64,000 nucleotides of DNA. It comes from Symmetrospora coprosmae. Taxonomy: Eukaryota; Basidiomycota; Cystobasidiomycetes; Symmetrosporaceae. Positions 34,506-47,057 of this stretch are shown here, piece after piece. The DNA is taken from NCBI GenBank assembly GCA_008802785.1, contig VUYT01000001.1, positions 620,001 to 684,000 of the forward strand. Reading direction: 5' to 3'. Under the pieces are notes generated by a model. That model made no database searches, had not been told where the DNA came from, and saw only the letters and a program-made list of their open reading frames with translations. The translations under genes and the position numbers were made by a program. Within the stretch, counting starts at the first letter, position 1, and each line of letters starts with the position of its first letter.

Positions 34506-36286
34506 TCACCTTGCCAGACGATTCACCCCATCGAGATACTTCTTGATGATCGCAGCGAGGTCGTCAAACTCGGCTGCGGCGCGATCGCCCGTGATAGCCA
34601 CCTTTGGCTCCTGCCTGTTCTGCCCGGTCGGGACGTCGGCGATCTCGGTGGCCGTCGGCGACGGCCTCTTCACGACCGTCGACATGCGGGAAGGCATCGA
34701 CGAAACGGCCTGTGCGGGCTTGCACTGTGTTGCGGGACCCATCAATGGACGAACATGCAATCAGCAAACATGGAATTGGCAAGCGGGTCAGACGGACGCA
34801 CCTGGCTGTAGTAGCGGGAGCGGTACTGGCAGGTGTATCCTCTGCGGGAATGTGGTACATGTCAGCTGGACTTCGAGGGCATTGTCAGATCGGCGCAGGC
34901 TCACTGCATGCAGCAAGACGTCGGACCCGTCCAATCCTCACCGCCGCCTGTGCGGATGAACGCAAGCGCGTCAGCTGAGCGCACCTGGCTGAGAGATAGG
35001 AATGACTCACACTGCTGCTCCTCAGCTGAGCACTGGCCCTTGGCCGTGATGTCTGGCGAGGCCTTGGTCTCCACGACTTGGGAGTACCAGCGATTGACGT
35101 ACTGGCAGACCGTGCCGGGAGCGGTGCAGTTCGGACCTGCGAGAGCGGATACGGGCTGCCTCAGCAAGGCAAGCTACGTGGCTCAGAGCTCCAAGTCATG
35201 CTCACCTTCCCAGTCTTCTCCGCCACACTGTTTCCACAGCTGGGCGATGCCTCGGCAAGCGGGTGCTGGAACATCTGGCGTGTCCGGAGTATCTGGACTG
35301 TCTGGGGTATCGGGAGAGTCTGTACCATTCGTGGACTCTGGAGTTTCTGGAGTTTCTGGAATTTCCGAAGTCTCGGGCGCAACTGACGGCTTGCTGACCT
35401 CCTTTGTGAAGGTCGAACGCGTCGAAGGCAGCTCAGGCGTCCTCGACGTGGGCTCCTCGACATCCGTGAGGTCTGTCGTGGCGATGGGCTTGACGGGGAG
35501 AGCGACTGGATCGAGCTTGGTCGCGGAGGACGATGCTGATGGCGGGTTGCGTGTCGTGCGCGAAGGAGGTGCTGAAGCCGGGTCCTCGGTCTCGGGGACA
35601 AGCTTAGTACTGCCAGGACTGCTAAGGACCTTGCTTGACGCAGTTGCCGACGTCCTGGAAGCTGAAGTCTTGGGGACTGACTCTTCAGCATCCGAGGCGC
35701 CCTGCGATGTAGTTTCCAGGGCGGGCGACGTGTCGTCGCTAGTGCTGGACGGCCTGGCGGTGGAGGATGGAGGGATGGTCCTGGTCCTGGTCTCGGCTTT
35801 GGTCGCCGGCTCTGGCTCAGCCTCGACTAGAGTCTCGGTCTCCGCAGGCTCCTCCTCAACGACCACGGTACCAGTCTCGACCTCTTCGTCGTCGTCGCGC
35901 GTGGCAGTTGACCTGATGGACGTCCTGGACGTGACTTTGCTCGAGGTTGGACTAGCCAGGTCCGCCTCGGACTCGGTCTCCGCATCCTCCTCCTCATCCT
36001 CGTCGAGCGCCGAAGTGGGTTTGGCCGTGATGGTAGCCTCTACCTCCTGTGAAGTAGGGGTGGCGGTCTCGACTTCGAGGTCAGTGCTGACGAATGTGGC
36101 AGTATCCTCGACAGTCCCATCCTCGCCCTCATTGCCGCGATAAGTGTACCAAGGGACCGTCGGCTCGAGCGTCTCGTCAATCGCAGAAATCAAGCCGCCA
36201 AATATATCTTCATACGATGCGCGGACTCTCGGGGAGCTAGAGAGCAGGAAAGTCGAAAGAATGAAAGAGTGTAAGGTGTACCGCAT
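34506..36286 (-). CDS. Secreted protein with acidic stalk and two C-terminal CBM1 modules
   Basis: Five exons: 36286-35206, 35136-35011, 34947-34905, 34841-34802, 34724-34506, giving 502 residues. The signal peptide MRYTLHSFILSTFLLSS is followed by about 325 residues of Thr/Ser/Glu/Pro-rich stalk, including PDTPDSPDTPDTPD repeats near its end. CBM1 number one is IAQLWKQCGGEDWEGPNC to NRWYSQVV; number two is EEQQCGGEDWTGPTSCC to YRSRYYSQCKP. Each is split by introns within the fold. A basic/helical tail of about 70 residues ends AAIIKKYLDGVNRL. No catalytic domain is visible. Likely binds crystalline cellulose or chitin outside the cell, or tethers the cell to it. The first CBM1 has VV where the last Cys of the fold is usually found. 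Confidence 0.88.
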
Positions 36287-36985
36287 GATGGCAGTTGTGG
36301 TCAACGAGAGTGGGTGTAGCGTGGTGAGACTGCTCAATGAAGCAAAGACGCGTCAGGGAGGTGGACGCCTACTGCCAGTCTCGCGAGAAGAGCTCCGAGC
36401 ACGGCCGGTCACGGGAAGCTCGCGAAATCACGTGGCTATGAGCCGGCTCCACTACTCTTTGCGATGTACGGGACCGCTGCCATCCGCGTTCTCGATCCGG
36501 CGGCTAGCCGGAGTTCTCTGAGAGCCATCGTCCTGTTTGCGCATGCACGCACAGCCTTTGCGTTCACCTTGCCCTCATCGACCGGGCGGATGGAGCGATG
36601 CTGTTGGCGCTCGCAGCCATCTGGTCGAGACTTGTCAGGCGAAGGGAATAGCCATGAGCGTCACCGTCCATCCTCGCGAGCTCGAGGTGTCGCGGAGACG
36701 TGGATGAGCTTTGAGCTTAGTAAGCTCGCTCGGCTGCGGCTCCGAGGGGGCCCGCCACTTGGACAAGGATCTACTCCTCGATCAGGTGGGGGAGCTGGGG
36801 TTGGAGGCTAACGCTGCAGGGCCGCAATGGGCGAACAAACGACTTCTTGCGTCCAGCTTCTGCTTCGCCTCTGGAAGCGCTTCGGTACCTAGTGACGTTT
36901 TGACGTTTGGCGCTCCGAGCAGCGTCTCGCCTGCGTTTCGTGCACCCGCGACAGCCACGGCAACAGCGTGCGGTTAGGACTCGAC
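36287..36985. other. Divergent intergenic region, CBM1 stalk protein / GH5
   Basis: 699 bp between opposite starts of two cellulose-related genes, so co-regulation from here is plausible. No TATA box or other motif could be assigned. Confidence 0.45.
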
Positions 36986-38324
36986 ATGAAGCTCTCGTTC
37001 TCGGTCGCTGCAGTCCTCTGTCTCGTCACTGGAGCTCTGGAAGCCGACGCGTTCACCAATGGCTTTCTCGGCGGGCTGTCCCTGGCTGGGTGCGTTCTGC
37101 TCGATACCTCATCCACCTCGCTTGAGCACCTGCCTGAGACCACCGTCCACAGCTTCGACTTTGGCTCCAACTCGCAGGGCTTCGTGACAGGAGGCTACGC
37201 TGCTCCCCCCCTTGAGCAGGCGCGCCACTTCGCCTCTCAGGGCGTCACCGTCTTCCGCATACCTTTCTCGTGGCAGCGGATGACGCCAGAGCTTGGCGGG
37301 CCTATCGATGAGAGCTTCTTCTCCGAGGTCGACCAGGTTGTTCAGGCGTGTTTGAACGCCCGCACGAGGCCACACGTCATTCTTGATCTGCACAAGTGAG
37401 CTGCAAGACGCCCAGGACTCGAAACGGGGGCCTAACCTGACTCCTGTTTCTACATCGTGTCCAACAGCTTCGGAAGGTGGGATGGAGGGGTCGTAGGGGA
37501 GGCTGGTGGACCGAGCGCAGAGCAGTTCGCGAGTCTCTGGCGCCAGCTTGCCAGGCGCTATCGGGGCGTCAGCCGTATCATGTTTGGGCTAATGAGTGCG
37601 TGGCATTGTTGCTATATCTGATGCATCTTCACGCTAACTCCTGGTTGTCTACACAGATGAGCCCCATGACCAAGATCTCAAGGCCTTCTCTATCCCTCTG
37701 CAACAAGCCGTCAACGCTATCCGCGGGCAAGGCGCCAACAGCCAATACATTCTCTTGCCAGGCGTTGACTTTCAGCACGCAGATACCTTCCTCTCGCTCA
37801 GCAAGCCTGTCCTAGCGGGGATATACGATCCTGCTGGCGGGAAATCCTTGCTCATCTACGATATTCATCAATATCTTGACGCCGACGAGTCGGGCCGCAG
37901 CCCAGAATGCGTCACCTCAAGAGCGGACCTGTGGGCGCCTATAGCGACGGACCTGCGAAGAAGTGGGAGGAAAGCGATGGTTACGGAGATTGGTGGCGGA
38001 AGCACGTCCTGTAGGTCATTGCTGCTGGGAACTCCCCGCTCGCCACACTCGCAACTAACGCGCTACCACCCCGCTCAGCCTGCTTCAGATACCTCAACAG
38101 CGCATTGTCAATGATACGAGGCAACAGCGACGCATTTCTAGGCTTCTCAGCTTGGGCAGGAGGGGCTTTCTCCCGCGACTACGAGCTCAGCCTGACGCCC
38201 ACCAAGGGACGCGACACCGTAAGTCGGAGGGGAAGTGCTTGCCCGGTACCGGAATTCACCTGAACCTGAGAATGTGTCGATGCAGGCGATATGGACAAGA
38301 GCGGTACGTCCGAACCTGAGGTAG
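36986..38324 (+). CDS. Secreted GH5 endoglucanase, third paralogue
   Basis: Six exons: 36986-37089, 37153-37395, 37468-37595, 37657-38010, 38079-38218, 38286-38324, giving 335 residues. Signal peptide MKLSFSVAAVLCLVTGALEA, then LSLAGFDFGSNSQGF, FASQGVTVFRIPFSWQ, VILDLHNFGRWDGG, the acid/base Glu in FGLMNEPHDQ, QYLDADESGR and the nucleophile Glu in VTEIGGG, ending AIWTRAVRPNLR. No CBM1 or linker. Introns after SLAG, within LHN, at MNEP and before the last segment match positions in the GH5-CBM1 gene, which shows common descent. Role: extracellular endo-beta-glucanase. Confidence 0.92.
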
Positions 38325-38559
38325 CTTTGCGTATCCGATTCGTCGGAAGTGCACAGCCTTCTTTGCCTCACACAGGATACACGACCTAGAGATGTGAGCT
38401 CTCCTTGCAGACGTTGTTGATCTGCTCATGTACCGCATAAAGTCTACGTCTATCTGTGTTACGCGTTCAGTGAAGCAATGCTGTACTGTCCGCCGAGCCA
38501 AACGGATCTGGGCGGGACAAGTTGAAGCCTGCTTCTCTCGCTAGACGTTCAAAGTACAT

Positions 38560-39744
38560 TCACATCGTTGATCTTGACTCCTCTTCATCATCCTCTTCCT
38601 CCCCGATCTTCACCTGCAGCTTTATGCCCATACTCTCGCTCGCGGCGACCAGTCCCTCATTCAATTGCCCCACCTTCCACTCGTTGTTGATGGTGAGCAC
38701 TCGCAGCTTCGGCAATACACGCCGACTGAAACCGAGGAGGATGGTGTCGATGTTGATCGTGACTGCGAGCCGCTCGAGGGACGAGGGCAGAAGCTCGAGA
38801 TTGAGGAAGAGGAAAGGGAGTCGACCGAGGTCAAGGTCGCGCATCGATACGCAGGCAGTGAGGTCGCCGAGCTCAACGTGGCCGACATACGCATGCTCTC
38901 GATCCACGAAGAGAGTGACAAGCTGAGCGGCTAGGCTTGCTGGCAGTAGCTCGGAAATGCTGCTGGTGGAGTGGGGAAGGGCGAACAGCGCCAAGGTGGA
39001 CAACGTGCCCGGAGGCGACTCTAGAAAGTCCAGTGCGTCGTTTGTGCCGCAGACTGCCAGAGAGGTGAGAGAAGGGAAGTTGTCCAGGTGGCAGAGGGCA
39101 ATGTCTGCATGTGTCAAGTAGTCCAACCGTAGGCTCGTAAGATTGGGCAGGACCAAATCTCGGAGGGCAGTGTAAAATACATCCTCGTGTCCGAGGTGTA
39201 TGTGACTGAACTCTAAGTGCAGGACTTCCAGGGCTTGTAGATTATCCAGTGCCCTCAGTAGTTTCGATCCGTCGCCGACGCGAAAGATGTTTCTGAAGTT
39301 CTTGCTCGCAGCGTCGTCACTGGCGGAGTAGCAGAAGGAGATGGCGATCTCCTTGATGTGTCGCAGCTGAGCGAGGAGGCTGCATGCTGCTAACTCCTCG
39401 TCCACGTAAGATGTGAAGGACAGTGAGGTAATGTCGAGAAGCTGACCAGCGAGCTCTTGCGTGTCGAGTCCTCCCGCGAAAGTGGTGAGAGAGCGGAAGC
39501 CCAACTCCACTGATTTGACCATGACCTTTCTTGCCGGGTGATGAAAGGTCTTGCAGACGCTCATCAGGGAGTATAGCGAGGGGATGTCACGGCGTGACGG
39601 CTCTGTCGGCACGCCTGGTCCTGTCTGGAGCTTGCGGGGGTCGAGAGTGAAGCGAGAATCCAAGGGACCCGAGGGCAGGTCGACGAGCTCGCAGATGTAT
39701 TCGAGCAGCTCTGGCGGCAGGATGGTGGTGATGTTCCGAGTCAT
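38560..39744 (-). CDS. F-box protein with leucine-rich region
   Basis: Single exon, 394 residues from ATG 39744 (MTRNITTILPPELLEYICEL). Residues about 6-60 fit an F-box (ILPPELLEYICELVDLP, then SLYSLMSVCKTFHHPARKVM). The remainder has irregular leucine-rich strands (LPNLTSLRLDYL, FPSLTSLAVCG, LERLAVTIN) and an acidic end. Known role of such proteins: substrate receptors for SCF ubiquitin ligases through Skp1. The substrate is unknown. The frame is open upstream to 40041 but without an ATG. Confidence 0.78.
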   Translation of the reverse strand: MTRNITTILPPELLEYICELVDLPSGPLDSRFTLDPRKLQTGPGVPTEPSRRDIPSLYSLMSVCKTFHHPARKVMVKSVELGFRSLTTFAGGLDTQELAGQLLDITSLSFTSYVDEELAACSLLAQLRHIKEIAISFCYSASDDAASKNFRNIFRVGDGSKLLRALDNLQALEVLHLEFSHIHLGHEDVFYTALRDLVLPNLTSLRLDYLTHADIALCHLDNFPSLTSLAVCGTNDALDFLESPPGTLSTLALFALPHSTSSISELLPASLAAQLVTLFVDREHAYVGHVELGDLTACVSMRDLDLGRLPFLFLNLELLPSSLERLAVTINIDTILLGFSRRVLPKLRVLTINNEWKVGQLNEGLVAASESMGIKLQVKIGEEEDDEEESRSTM

Positions 39745-40040
39745 CGCGCGAAGACCTCGGTGGAGGCGGGGAAGTCGAGTGACGTGCAGTGTGCCTGAGC
39801 AGCGCCCAACCTGAACCACCGAGTCAGGTTCTGGCAAGGCGGTATCGTGACTGCAGGTCTCCAACGTCCTCACCTTCTTGACCTTGACCACGGACGAGCT
39901 GCTGTTGCGCACCCAGCTCCCTTCTACACAGTCTGTCCCGATTGCCCTTGAGCCTGAGCGCTCGCCCACGGCATCTCCGAAGCGTGCGCGTCTGATCCCC
40001 TCCAACTCAGAGCAACCTGCGCCTCTTTCTGGACGCGACA

Positions 40041-43000
40041 ATGGACGCCGTCGCTGTCCCCGTTGGGCTGCTCGCCGTGTCTCTGCTCAGCTGCGTCGAC
40101 CTGTATCGGGTCGAGCGGAAAGGAAAGAGGATTCGGCTGTCAAGCGATGACGATGGGCAGCAGGAGGATGGCGAAGAGGAGGGTGGCCCGCAGGAAGACG
40201 ACAATGAGGAGGCCATTAATGACAGTCCAGACAACGACGAAGACGACGATGAGCAGGCCATCCTGCAGCGCAGGGCGCAGTCGAAGCAGGAGCTGTTGGC
40301 CCGCGCACATCCAGAGGGCCGGGGCGAAGGCATCCCCGTCGACATCGAAAAATGGTGGATGCGGATACGAATACGCAAAGCAGCGCTCATCATCACCCTC
40401 GTTCTCGTCGACATTGCAGCCTGCGTCGAGCTTGGATGGGATGCTGCGACAGGCGCCAAGGCCAGCGCTGGCATTGTCGAAGACTCCCTGATGCTGGCTT
40501 TCTGGGTAGGGCGATCATGCGCTCGGGGCGGATCAGCTGCGCACCTGCGCACAGATAGCTGACTTCGAACGAACGAACGCTCTGCATAACAGACGCTCCT
40601 CGTGACCCTGGCTGTCTTGTCTTTCCCGAAGAAGAACCTTGTGCGCCACTGGCGATACACCGTGTACCTGACTCTGCTCACGTCGGTCAGTGCAAGCTCA
40701 CGCTCGTGCGATATGCACAGAAGGCAGTGACTCACGCTCCCCCTTCGCCCTCGTTCTTGCAGATCGCCTCGATATCGATCTGGGCGCGTCTCCTGGTCCC
40801 GTCAAGCACCCTGAGCCACCCCGTCGAAAGCGGCATCCACACGCTAAGCGCGTCCGCCGACAAGGGCAAGGTGTCCTTCGCGCTTTCAGTCATTGCAGCA
40901 ACGCTCTCCTTCGTGGCATTCATGATCACAGGCACGATGCCGCGAGCGCCACCATATCACTTCCATTCGCCATATACGTATACAGTCCGCTCGGACCTCA
41001 ATGAAAAGCACACTGCCAACGTGTCGCAGAACATCGAAGCGTCCGTTCTGAGCATGCTCCTCTTCTCCTGGGTCTCACCTATCATCAAGTCAGGCCATTC
41101 GAAGGATCAGATGGGCCTGGACGACCTGCCCCATCTAAGCTCCAGCTTCCGAACCATCACCCTCTTCCGCAAGTTCCGAGCCGCTGTCGACCGCTCGGTT
41201 GAAAAGCACCAGGCAAAGCTGCGATCCACATCTGCAATGTACGAAGAGCCGCCTCGCGACGGGCTCGGCTACGCTCCAAAGTGGAGCAACCGGCTCCTCT
41301 GGCGACTGGTCGTAGTCAACAAGACGCCCTTCATCCTCAACTGTCTGCTGGCATTCGTCACTGCTGGCCTCTACTATCTGCCCGCATTCTTCCTCCAGAA
41401 GGTTGTCAAATTTCTCGAGGTCGGAAGCCGGACGGGCGAGCAGAGCACGGCCATGGGCTTTGCGTACTGCTTTGGTCTGCTCCTTGCGCTGGTTCTCGAC
41501 ACGATAATCACCGGTCAATTGTGGTTCTTGAGTAACGTCAGCTTGGCTACAGCCATCCGGGTCGAGCTCAATGCCATTATCTTTTGTAAAACACTCAAGG
41601 TGAGCGGGCGAGTCTGGCGTCGTAGCGATAGACTCCGCATGCTGACCTAATCTTCTCTATCTCCTACAGCGCAAGGATGTCACCGGCTCTCAGGGTCACG
41701 ACGCCGACTCGTCCGATGACGAGGACGAAGCGCCAAAGCCTGTGCCGAAGAAGGGAGTTGATAAGACCAAGAAGGGAAGCGATGCCGCGAAAGCCGCACA
41801 AGATGTTGCAAAGACTGCACCTCTGAAAGGCAGGGCGAATGCGCAACCCAAGCCCAGCGAGCAGCCATCCAAGGAGGGCGACGAGGACGAGCAGACCGGC
41901 TCTAAGTCAGACAACGATTCGTTCAGCTCCAAAAGTCAGGTCCTCAACCTATTCAGTGTCGACGCCGATCGAGTTGCCGAGTGAGCCTGGGTCTCCACTG
42001 TGTAGCTAGAGTCACTGGCTAATGTCGCATCTGCTCGGCAGCTCCGCCTCCTGGTCATTCTCCCTCATTGATGCGCCCGTGGAGCTCATCATCGGCACCT
42101 TCTTCCTCTACCAGCTCATCGGCTGGGCAGGCATTGCGGGTGTCGGCGTTACGGTGCTGTTCCTTCCGATCAACCACATCACAAGCAAGGCATTTGCGCG
42201 CGTCCAGGACAATCTCATGTCGGCGCGCGACCGTCGAGTCTCGCTCATGAACGAGGTCCTTACCTCTATCCGCTACATCAAGTTCATGGCGTACGAGAAG
42301 CCGTTCGAGGAGCGCATTCTCCGTGCCCGCGAGGAGGAGCTCAAGCAGCAAAGGTACATCTATCTCCTCGAGGTCGCCTTCAATTTCATCTGGGGCTCCT
42401 CTCCGGTCGCCTGCGTCGTCGTCAGCTTCTACGTCTACACCAAGATCATGGGTCGAGACCTCACGCCGTCGATTGCCTTTACATCGCTCGCCGTATTCCA
42501 CGAGCTTGAGTGGGTCACATTCCCGGTGCGCATGTCCGCGCATATGGAACGCTGATACGTCACGCGCCCCCTAGATATGCCATCAACGTCCTGCCCGACA
42601 CGTTCATCAGCGCCCTGCAGTGCTTCGTCTCGCTCAGGCGACTCGAGAAATACCTCAACACGCCAGACGTGGAGAATGTGGGCACCGACGCAGAGCTTGT
42701 CTCACTTGAGACCGAGGTGGACCACAGCAACGCCATCCGTTCAGTGGCCTTCGTGAATGCTACTGTCACCTGGCCGTCTGGAGATGTTGACGACGATGAC
42801 GACGAGTCTGGCATGCCCAGTCCAATGTCTGGATTCAGAACACCAGGTGGACGCACGCCTGGACGCAAATTCATGTTGCCAGACCTGCAGGTTGAGTTCC
42901 CAGTTGGCGAGCTTACACTCGTCTGTGGCCCGCTTGGCTCCGGCAAGACGCTACTCCTGCTCGGTAGGTGCCCGATCTCTTCGGATGGCGAGCATACATG

Positions 43001-46000
43001 CGACACGGTCTGACTGTCCTTCTATTCTCTCAGCACTTCTCGGCGAGGCGGACCTCCTCTCTGGCCAGATTGTGTGCCCGAGGTCGCCCGTCAACACCTT
43101 GACAATTACCAGCGACATGCACACGATTCCGGAGAAGGATTGGGTATTGCCCGTCTGCGCCTACGTCCCGCAGTCTAGCTGGCTACTCAACGCCAGCATT
43201 CAAGACAAGTAAGCGCATCTCGCTGTTTCCGCCGCACGTTCTCGTAGGCTGACAGTATCGCCCTGCCAGCATTCTCTTCGGTCTGCCACTCGACTACACT
43301 CGCCTCACAGCCGTCCTGGAGGCCTGTAGTCTGCTGTCAGACCTCGAGATCCTGGAAGACGGCATCCACACCGAGATTGGAGAGAAGGGCGTCAACCTGT
43401 CCGGCGGACAGAAGGCACGCATCTCGCTTGCAAGGGCCGTATACTCGCGAGCTTCGTACCTCTTCCTCGATGATGTGCTCTCGGCCGTTGATGCGCACAC
43501 GTCAGCGCACATCTACGACAAGTGCCTGCGGGGCCCACTTCTCTCTGGCCGAACTGTCATCCTGGTCTCGCACCACGTGCAGCTCTGCGCCCCTGGCGCC
43601 AGCCTCGTCCTTCACCTCGACAATGGCATGGCTGCCTTCATTGGCTCGGCCAGCGAATACATGGAGTCGACATACTACGCGAATGAACAGGCCATGGACG
43701 AGCCGGACGAGAAGCCCGACACGCCCGCAGCCAAGCTGAACAACAAGAACCTCAGCCACCTCATGCACAACGCCAATGGCGCATCGTCTTCGACAACCTC
43801 TCTCAGCGACTTTGACACCTCTGGCTCGTCGGAAGACGAGGAGCCCGCAAAGCCGGCCGCTCCACCCCGCAAGCTCATTGAGGACGAAGCGAGGGCGACT
43901 GGTAAGGTCTCGCCTCAAGTCTGGCTCTACTGGCTCAAGGCGAACGGAGGAGCCTTCTTCTGGGTCATCTTTGCGGCCATCTTTATCGGCACGAAAGGGA
44001 CAGAGGTGCTCGAGACGTATTGGCTCAGGCTGTGGTCTAACTCTTACGATACCGAGCATGGCGGCAAGGACGCAGAGAGCCGTAGCTTGAACTACTACCT
44101 CACGCTTTACGCCATCATCACCTTTGCCGTCATCATCGTTGACACCCTGCGTGAGTTGAGCTGTCTACTCAGGTCGGGACGGCAAGAGCTGACAAATTGA
44201 TTATCGCAGAATGGCTCATCCTCTACATCGGGGGCCTGCGCGCCTCGCGACATATGTACAAGATCATTTTGCGCGCTACTTTGCGGGCACCGCTTCGCTT
44301 CTTCGACACCATGGCGCTTGGACGCCTGCTCAACCGCTTCGGCAAGGATTTCGAACAGATCGATGCGCAACTGCCGGATCATTGGGGCAAGAGCGTCGTG
44401 AGTGCTTCTGATGCAGCCGTTCAGGCCAGTGACCTCCATGCTGAGCCCCGCTTCGCGAACCAGATGTATGTCCTCGGCGTCTTGACCACCCTGGCTACCA
44501 TTGCATCCGTCTCGCCTGTGTTCATCGTCGCCTTCGCTGTCCTTTGTGTGGCCTACTCTCAGTGCGTCTCGCGCCTAATGGCAGCAAAGGTCTGCTCGCA
44601 TGCTGACACTTACCCTTGCCTGCAGTTACGCCACCTTGTACATGAAGACAGCGCGAGAAATGCGCCGCCTCGACAGCGTCACCAAATCGCCCGTCTTCTC
44701 GTTGTATGGCGAGGCCATCTCTGGCGTGGCCGTGATCCGGGCGTTTGGCGCGCCCGCACGTTTCCTCATGACGCAGATTCACCGCGTCGACAAGAATCTC
44801 GCCTTCTTTTTTTACCTTTGGAGCGCCAACCGCTGGATCTCGGTCAGGTTCTCGCTGCTTTCGGCTCTCCTCGTCGGATTGACAGCCGTCATCCTGCTTG
44901 CGGTCGCCCAGAATATCAATGCCAGTATCGCCGGCTTCGCGCTCACCTTTGCGCTGAACATTACCTCGGATATGCTCTACCTTGTCCGCCGTTTCACCGC
45001 ACTCGAGCTCGCCATGGTCGGCGTCGAGCGTATCAAGGAATACACCGAGATTCAGCAGGAGCCGCCTGAGATCGTCGAGCCGAGACCTCCTGCAGGCTGG
45101 CCGTACCGTGGAGAGGTTGTAGTCGACAACCTGTGCATGCGGTACGCGCCGGAGCTCCCGCGCGTCCTTCATGGCGTATCCTTCAAGATTGAGCCCGGAC
45201 AGAAAGTCGGCATTGTTGGATCGACTGGCTCGGGCAAGTCGACCATGGCGCTGTCATTCTTCCGCTTCATGGAGGCCGATGAAGGCTCCATCACGATCGA
45301 TGGACTAGACATTGCCAAGATCGGGTTGTCGGATCTGCGAAGCCGCCTGACCATCATCCCACAAGATCCAGTGAGTTGGATGATCTGCTCGACCGGAAGC
45401 CATCTGACAGCCATCTCGCCACATCGCAGACCATCCTTTCTGGCACACTCCGGTCCACGCTCGACCCGCTCGACGAGTTCCAGGATTACGAGATCTTTGA
45501 CGCGCTGAAGCGGGCGCGCTTGCTACCGACTGATCCTGCAGCTGTCAACGAGGGTGAGGAGGTCAACTATAACCCATTCAACAACCTCGAGACCGAGGTC
45601 ACCGAGCAGGGCGGTAACTTCAGCTCTGGCGAGAAGCAGCTCATCTGCCTCGCCCGTGCTCTCCTTGCCGCACACCCGCTCATCCTCATGGACGAGGCGA
45701 CGTCGTCGGTCGACTACGAAACGGACGCGCTCATCACGACGACCATTGCGCAAGAGTTCAAGAACTCGTCGCTGCTCGTCATCGCGCACCGACTACGCAC
45801 GGTCATTGGGTTTGACAAGATTTTGGTGCTGCACGAGGGCAAGGTCGCAGAATTCGACAGCCCGGCGACGCTGATTGCGGACCAGGCATCGCGGTTCCAC
45901 GGTCTATGCAAGGCGGTGAGTTGGCGCGAATACTGGGGAGCTAGAGCTAGAGCGAGCGACGACAATTGCTGATGAATTGAGTGATCTTGGGCACGCAGAC

Positions 46001-46118
46001 CGGACGAAGGGAATTCAAGATTCTGACGCGACTCGCAAAGAGAGACTATCCTGCGGGTGCGGTCCTCAAGCGTCGAAAGACGAAGCGCTCCGCGTCTGGT
46101 AGACAGGACTCCAAGTAG
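40041..46118 (+). CDS. ABC transporter, ABCC/MRP type full transporter
   Basis: Thirteen exons: 40041-40505, 40593-40685, 40763-41599, 41670-41980, 42042-42509, 42575-42963, 43034-43208, 43270-44150, 44210-44397, 44464-44561, 44626-45370, 45430-45915, 45999-46118, giving 1751 residues. N-terminal membrane helices enclose an acidic loop, then TMD1 with LLFSWVSPIIK. NBD1 (Walker A GPLGSGKT near 845, signature NLSGGQ, Walker B YLFLDDVLSAVD) is followed by TMD2. NBD2 has Walker A GSTGSGKS near 1500, signature NFSSGEK near 1612, Walker B LILMDEATSSVD and H-loop VIAHRL. NBD1 has Asp in place of the catalytic Glu, as usual in ABCC. Likely exports conjugates or drugs, at vacuole or plasma membrane. 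A charged insert interrupts TMD1 (41690-41960). Confidence 0.94.
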
Positions 46119-47057
46119 ACAAGAGCAGAACCATTGATGCATACATGAGCAGTGCTAGCAGACAAGTGGGAGATGGTTGCAGTGATTGGCAGACCTCTTC
46201 TCCACCTTGACACGGCAGCGTCTCGTGACTGAAAGCTTTGCACCGGCCCAAGCGAGCACGGGCCCACACTGCACCCAGACGGCGACCAAAGAGATGGTGC
46301 TGCGAACACACCAGAAGCAGCTTTGGGTACAAGACAAGCTCCTTCGAGACGCCATCTTTCGCGCGCGCGTCATGGTGGCAAGGGATGACGCGAGGTCCCG
46401 CTAGCGAAGGAAGGGAGACGAAGCGGTAGGGATGAATCATGGACACGCTGTATACGTGCTACGGTACTGCTGCGACATGCCCGCACGCATCCATCTGTCC
46501 TGCCTGCCCTTGCCTGCTCGTCGTGTCGGGATGCTGGTCGAAGGTCCGGCCTCATGATCAGCTGGAGAACTTCATTCAACTTGGATCCCCTCCGTGGGTG
46601 GCGAGGCTGGACGGGGCGGCCAGCACGCAGCACGCAGCTCGACGGCACTTGCTCCTCCTCTTTCCTGCATTCTTCCATCGCACATAACACATTTGCACAT
46701 CTGCGACGCTTCATCGTAGTCGTCGTCGTCACCTCGTTCCTCCTCCCCCCCCCATTCAGTCTGTGCTTGCTGCCACCGCACAGGGGAGCCCAGCCGATTT
46801 GCCGCCGCCCCCCTCGCCTCGCCTTGCCTCTCTGCTCCGTCGACCGCCCCCTCCGTCCACGTCGCACAAAAGCCCTTCAAGGGGGACCAAAGCTGCGACT
46901 AGATAGCGCACAGTGTGAGGCATACTGCTGCTGCTTGCATCCTTGCTCCTGCTCTGCTCCTGCTCACACAACCGCATCGCCATCCCGCTCATCTCCATCA
47001 CCAGCAGCACTCGCAGCAGTTTCCGCAGTCAAGTTCCGACCTCTCCGACCGTCAGCC
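46119..47057. other. Intergenic, 0.94 kb, upstream of the BTG/Tob gene
   Basis: No gene recognised. Pyrimidine-rich from about 46690, with a run of eight or more C near 46746, probably the leader of the BTG/Tob mRNA. Confidence 0.45.

Noticed and set aside
34506-34724. C-terminal tail of the CBM1 stalk protein as a separate gene
   Set aside because: The preceding intron keeps frame and supplies the last Cys of CBM1 number two, so it belongs to the same protein.
39745-40041. N-terminal extension of the F-box protein
   Set aside because: No ATG in this part (it begins at TTG); the F-box follows directly after ATG 39744.
46554-47057. N-terminal extension of the BTG/Tob protein
   Set aside because: Low-complexity leader translation; the BTG fold begins just after ATG 47058.
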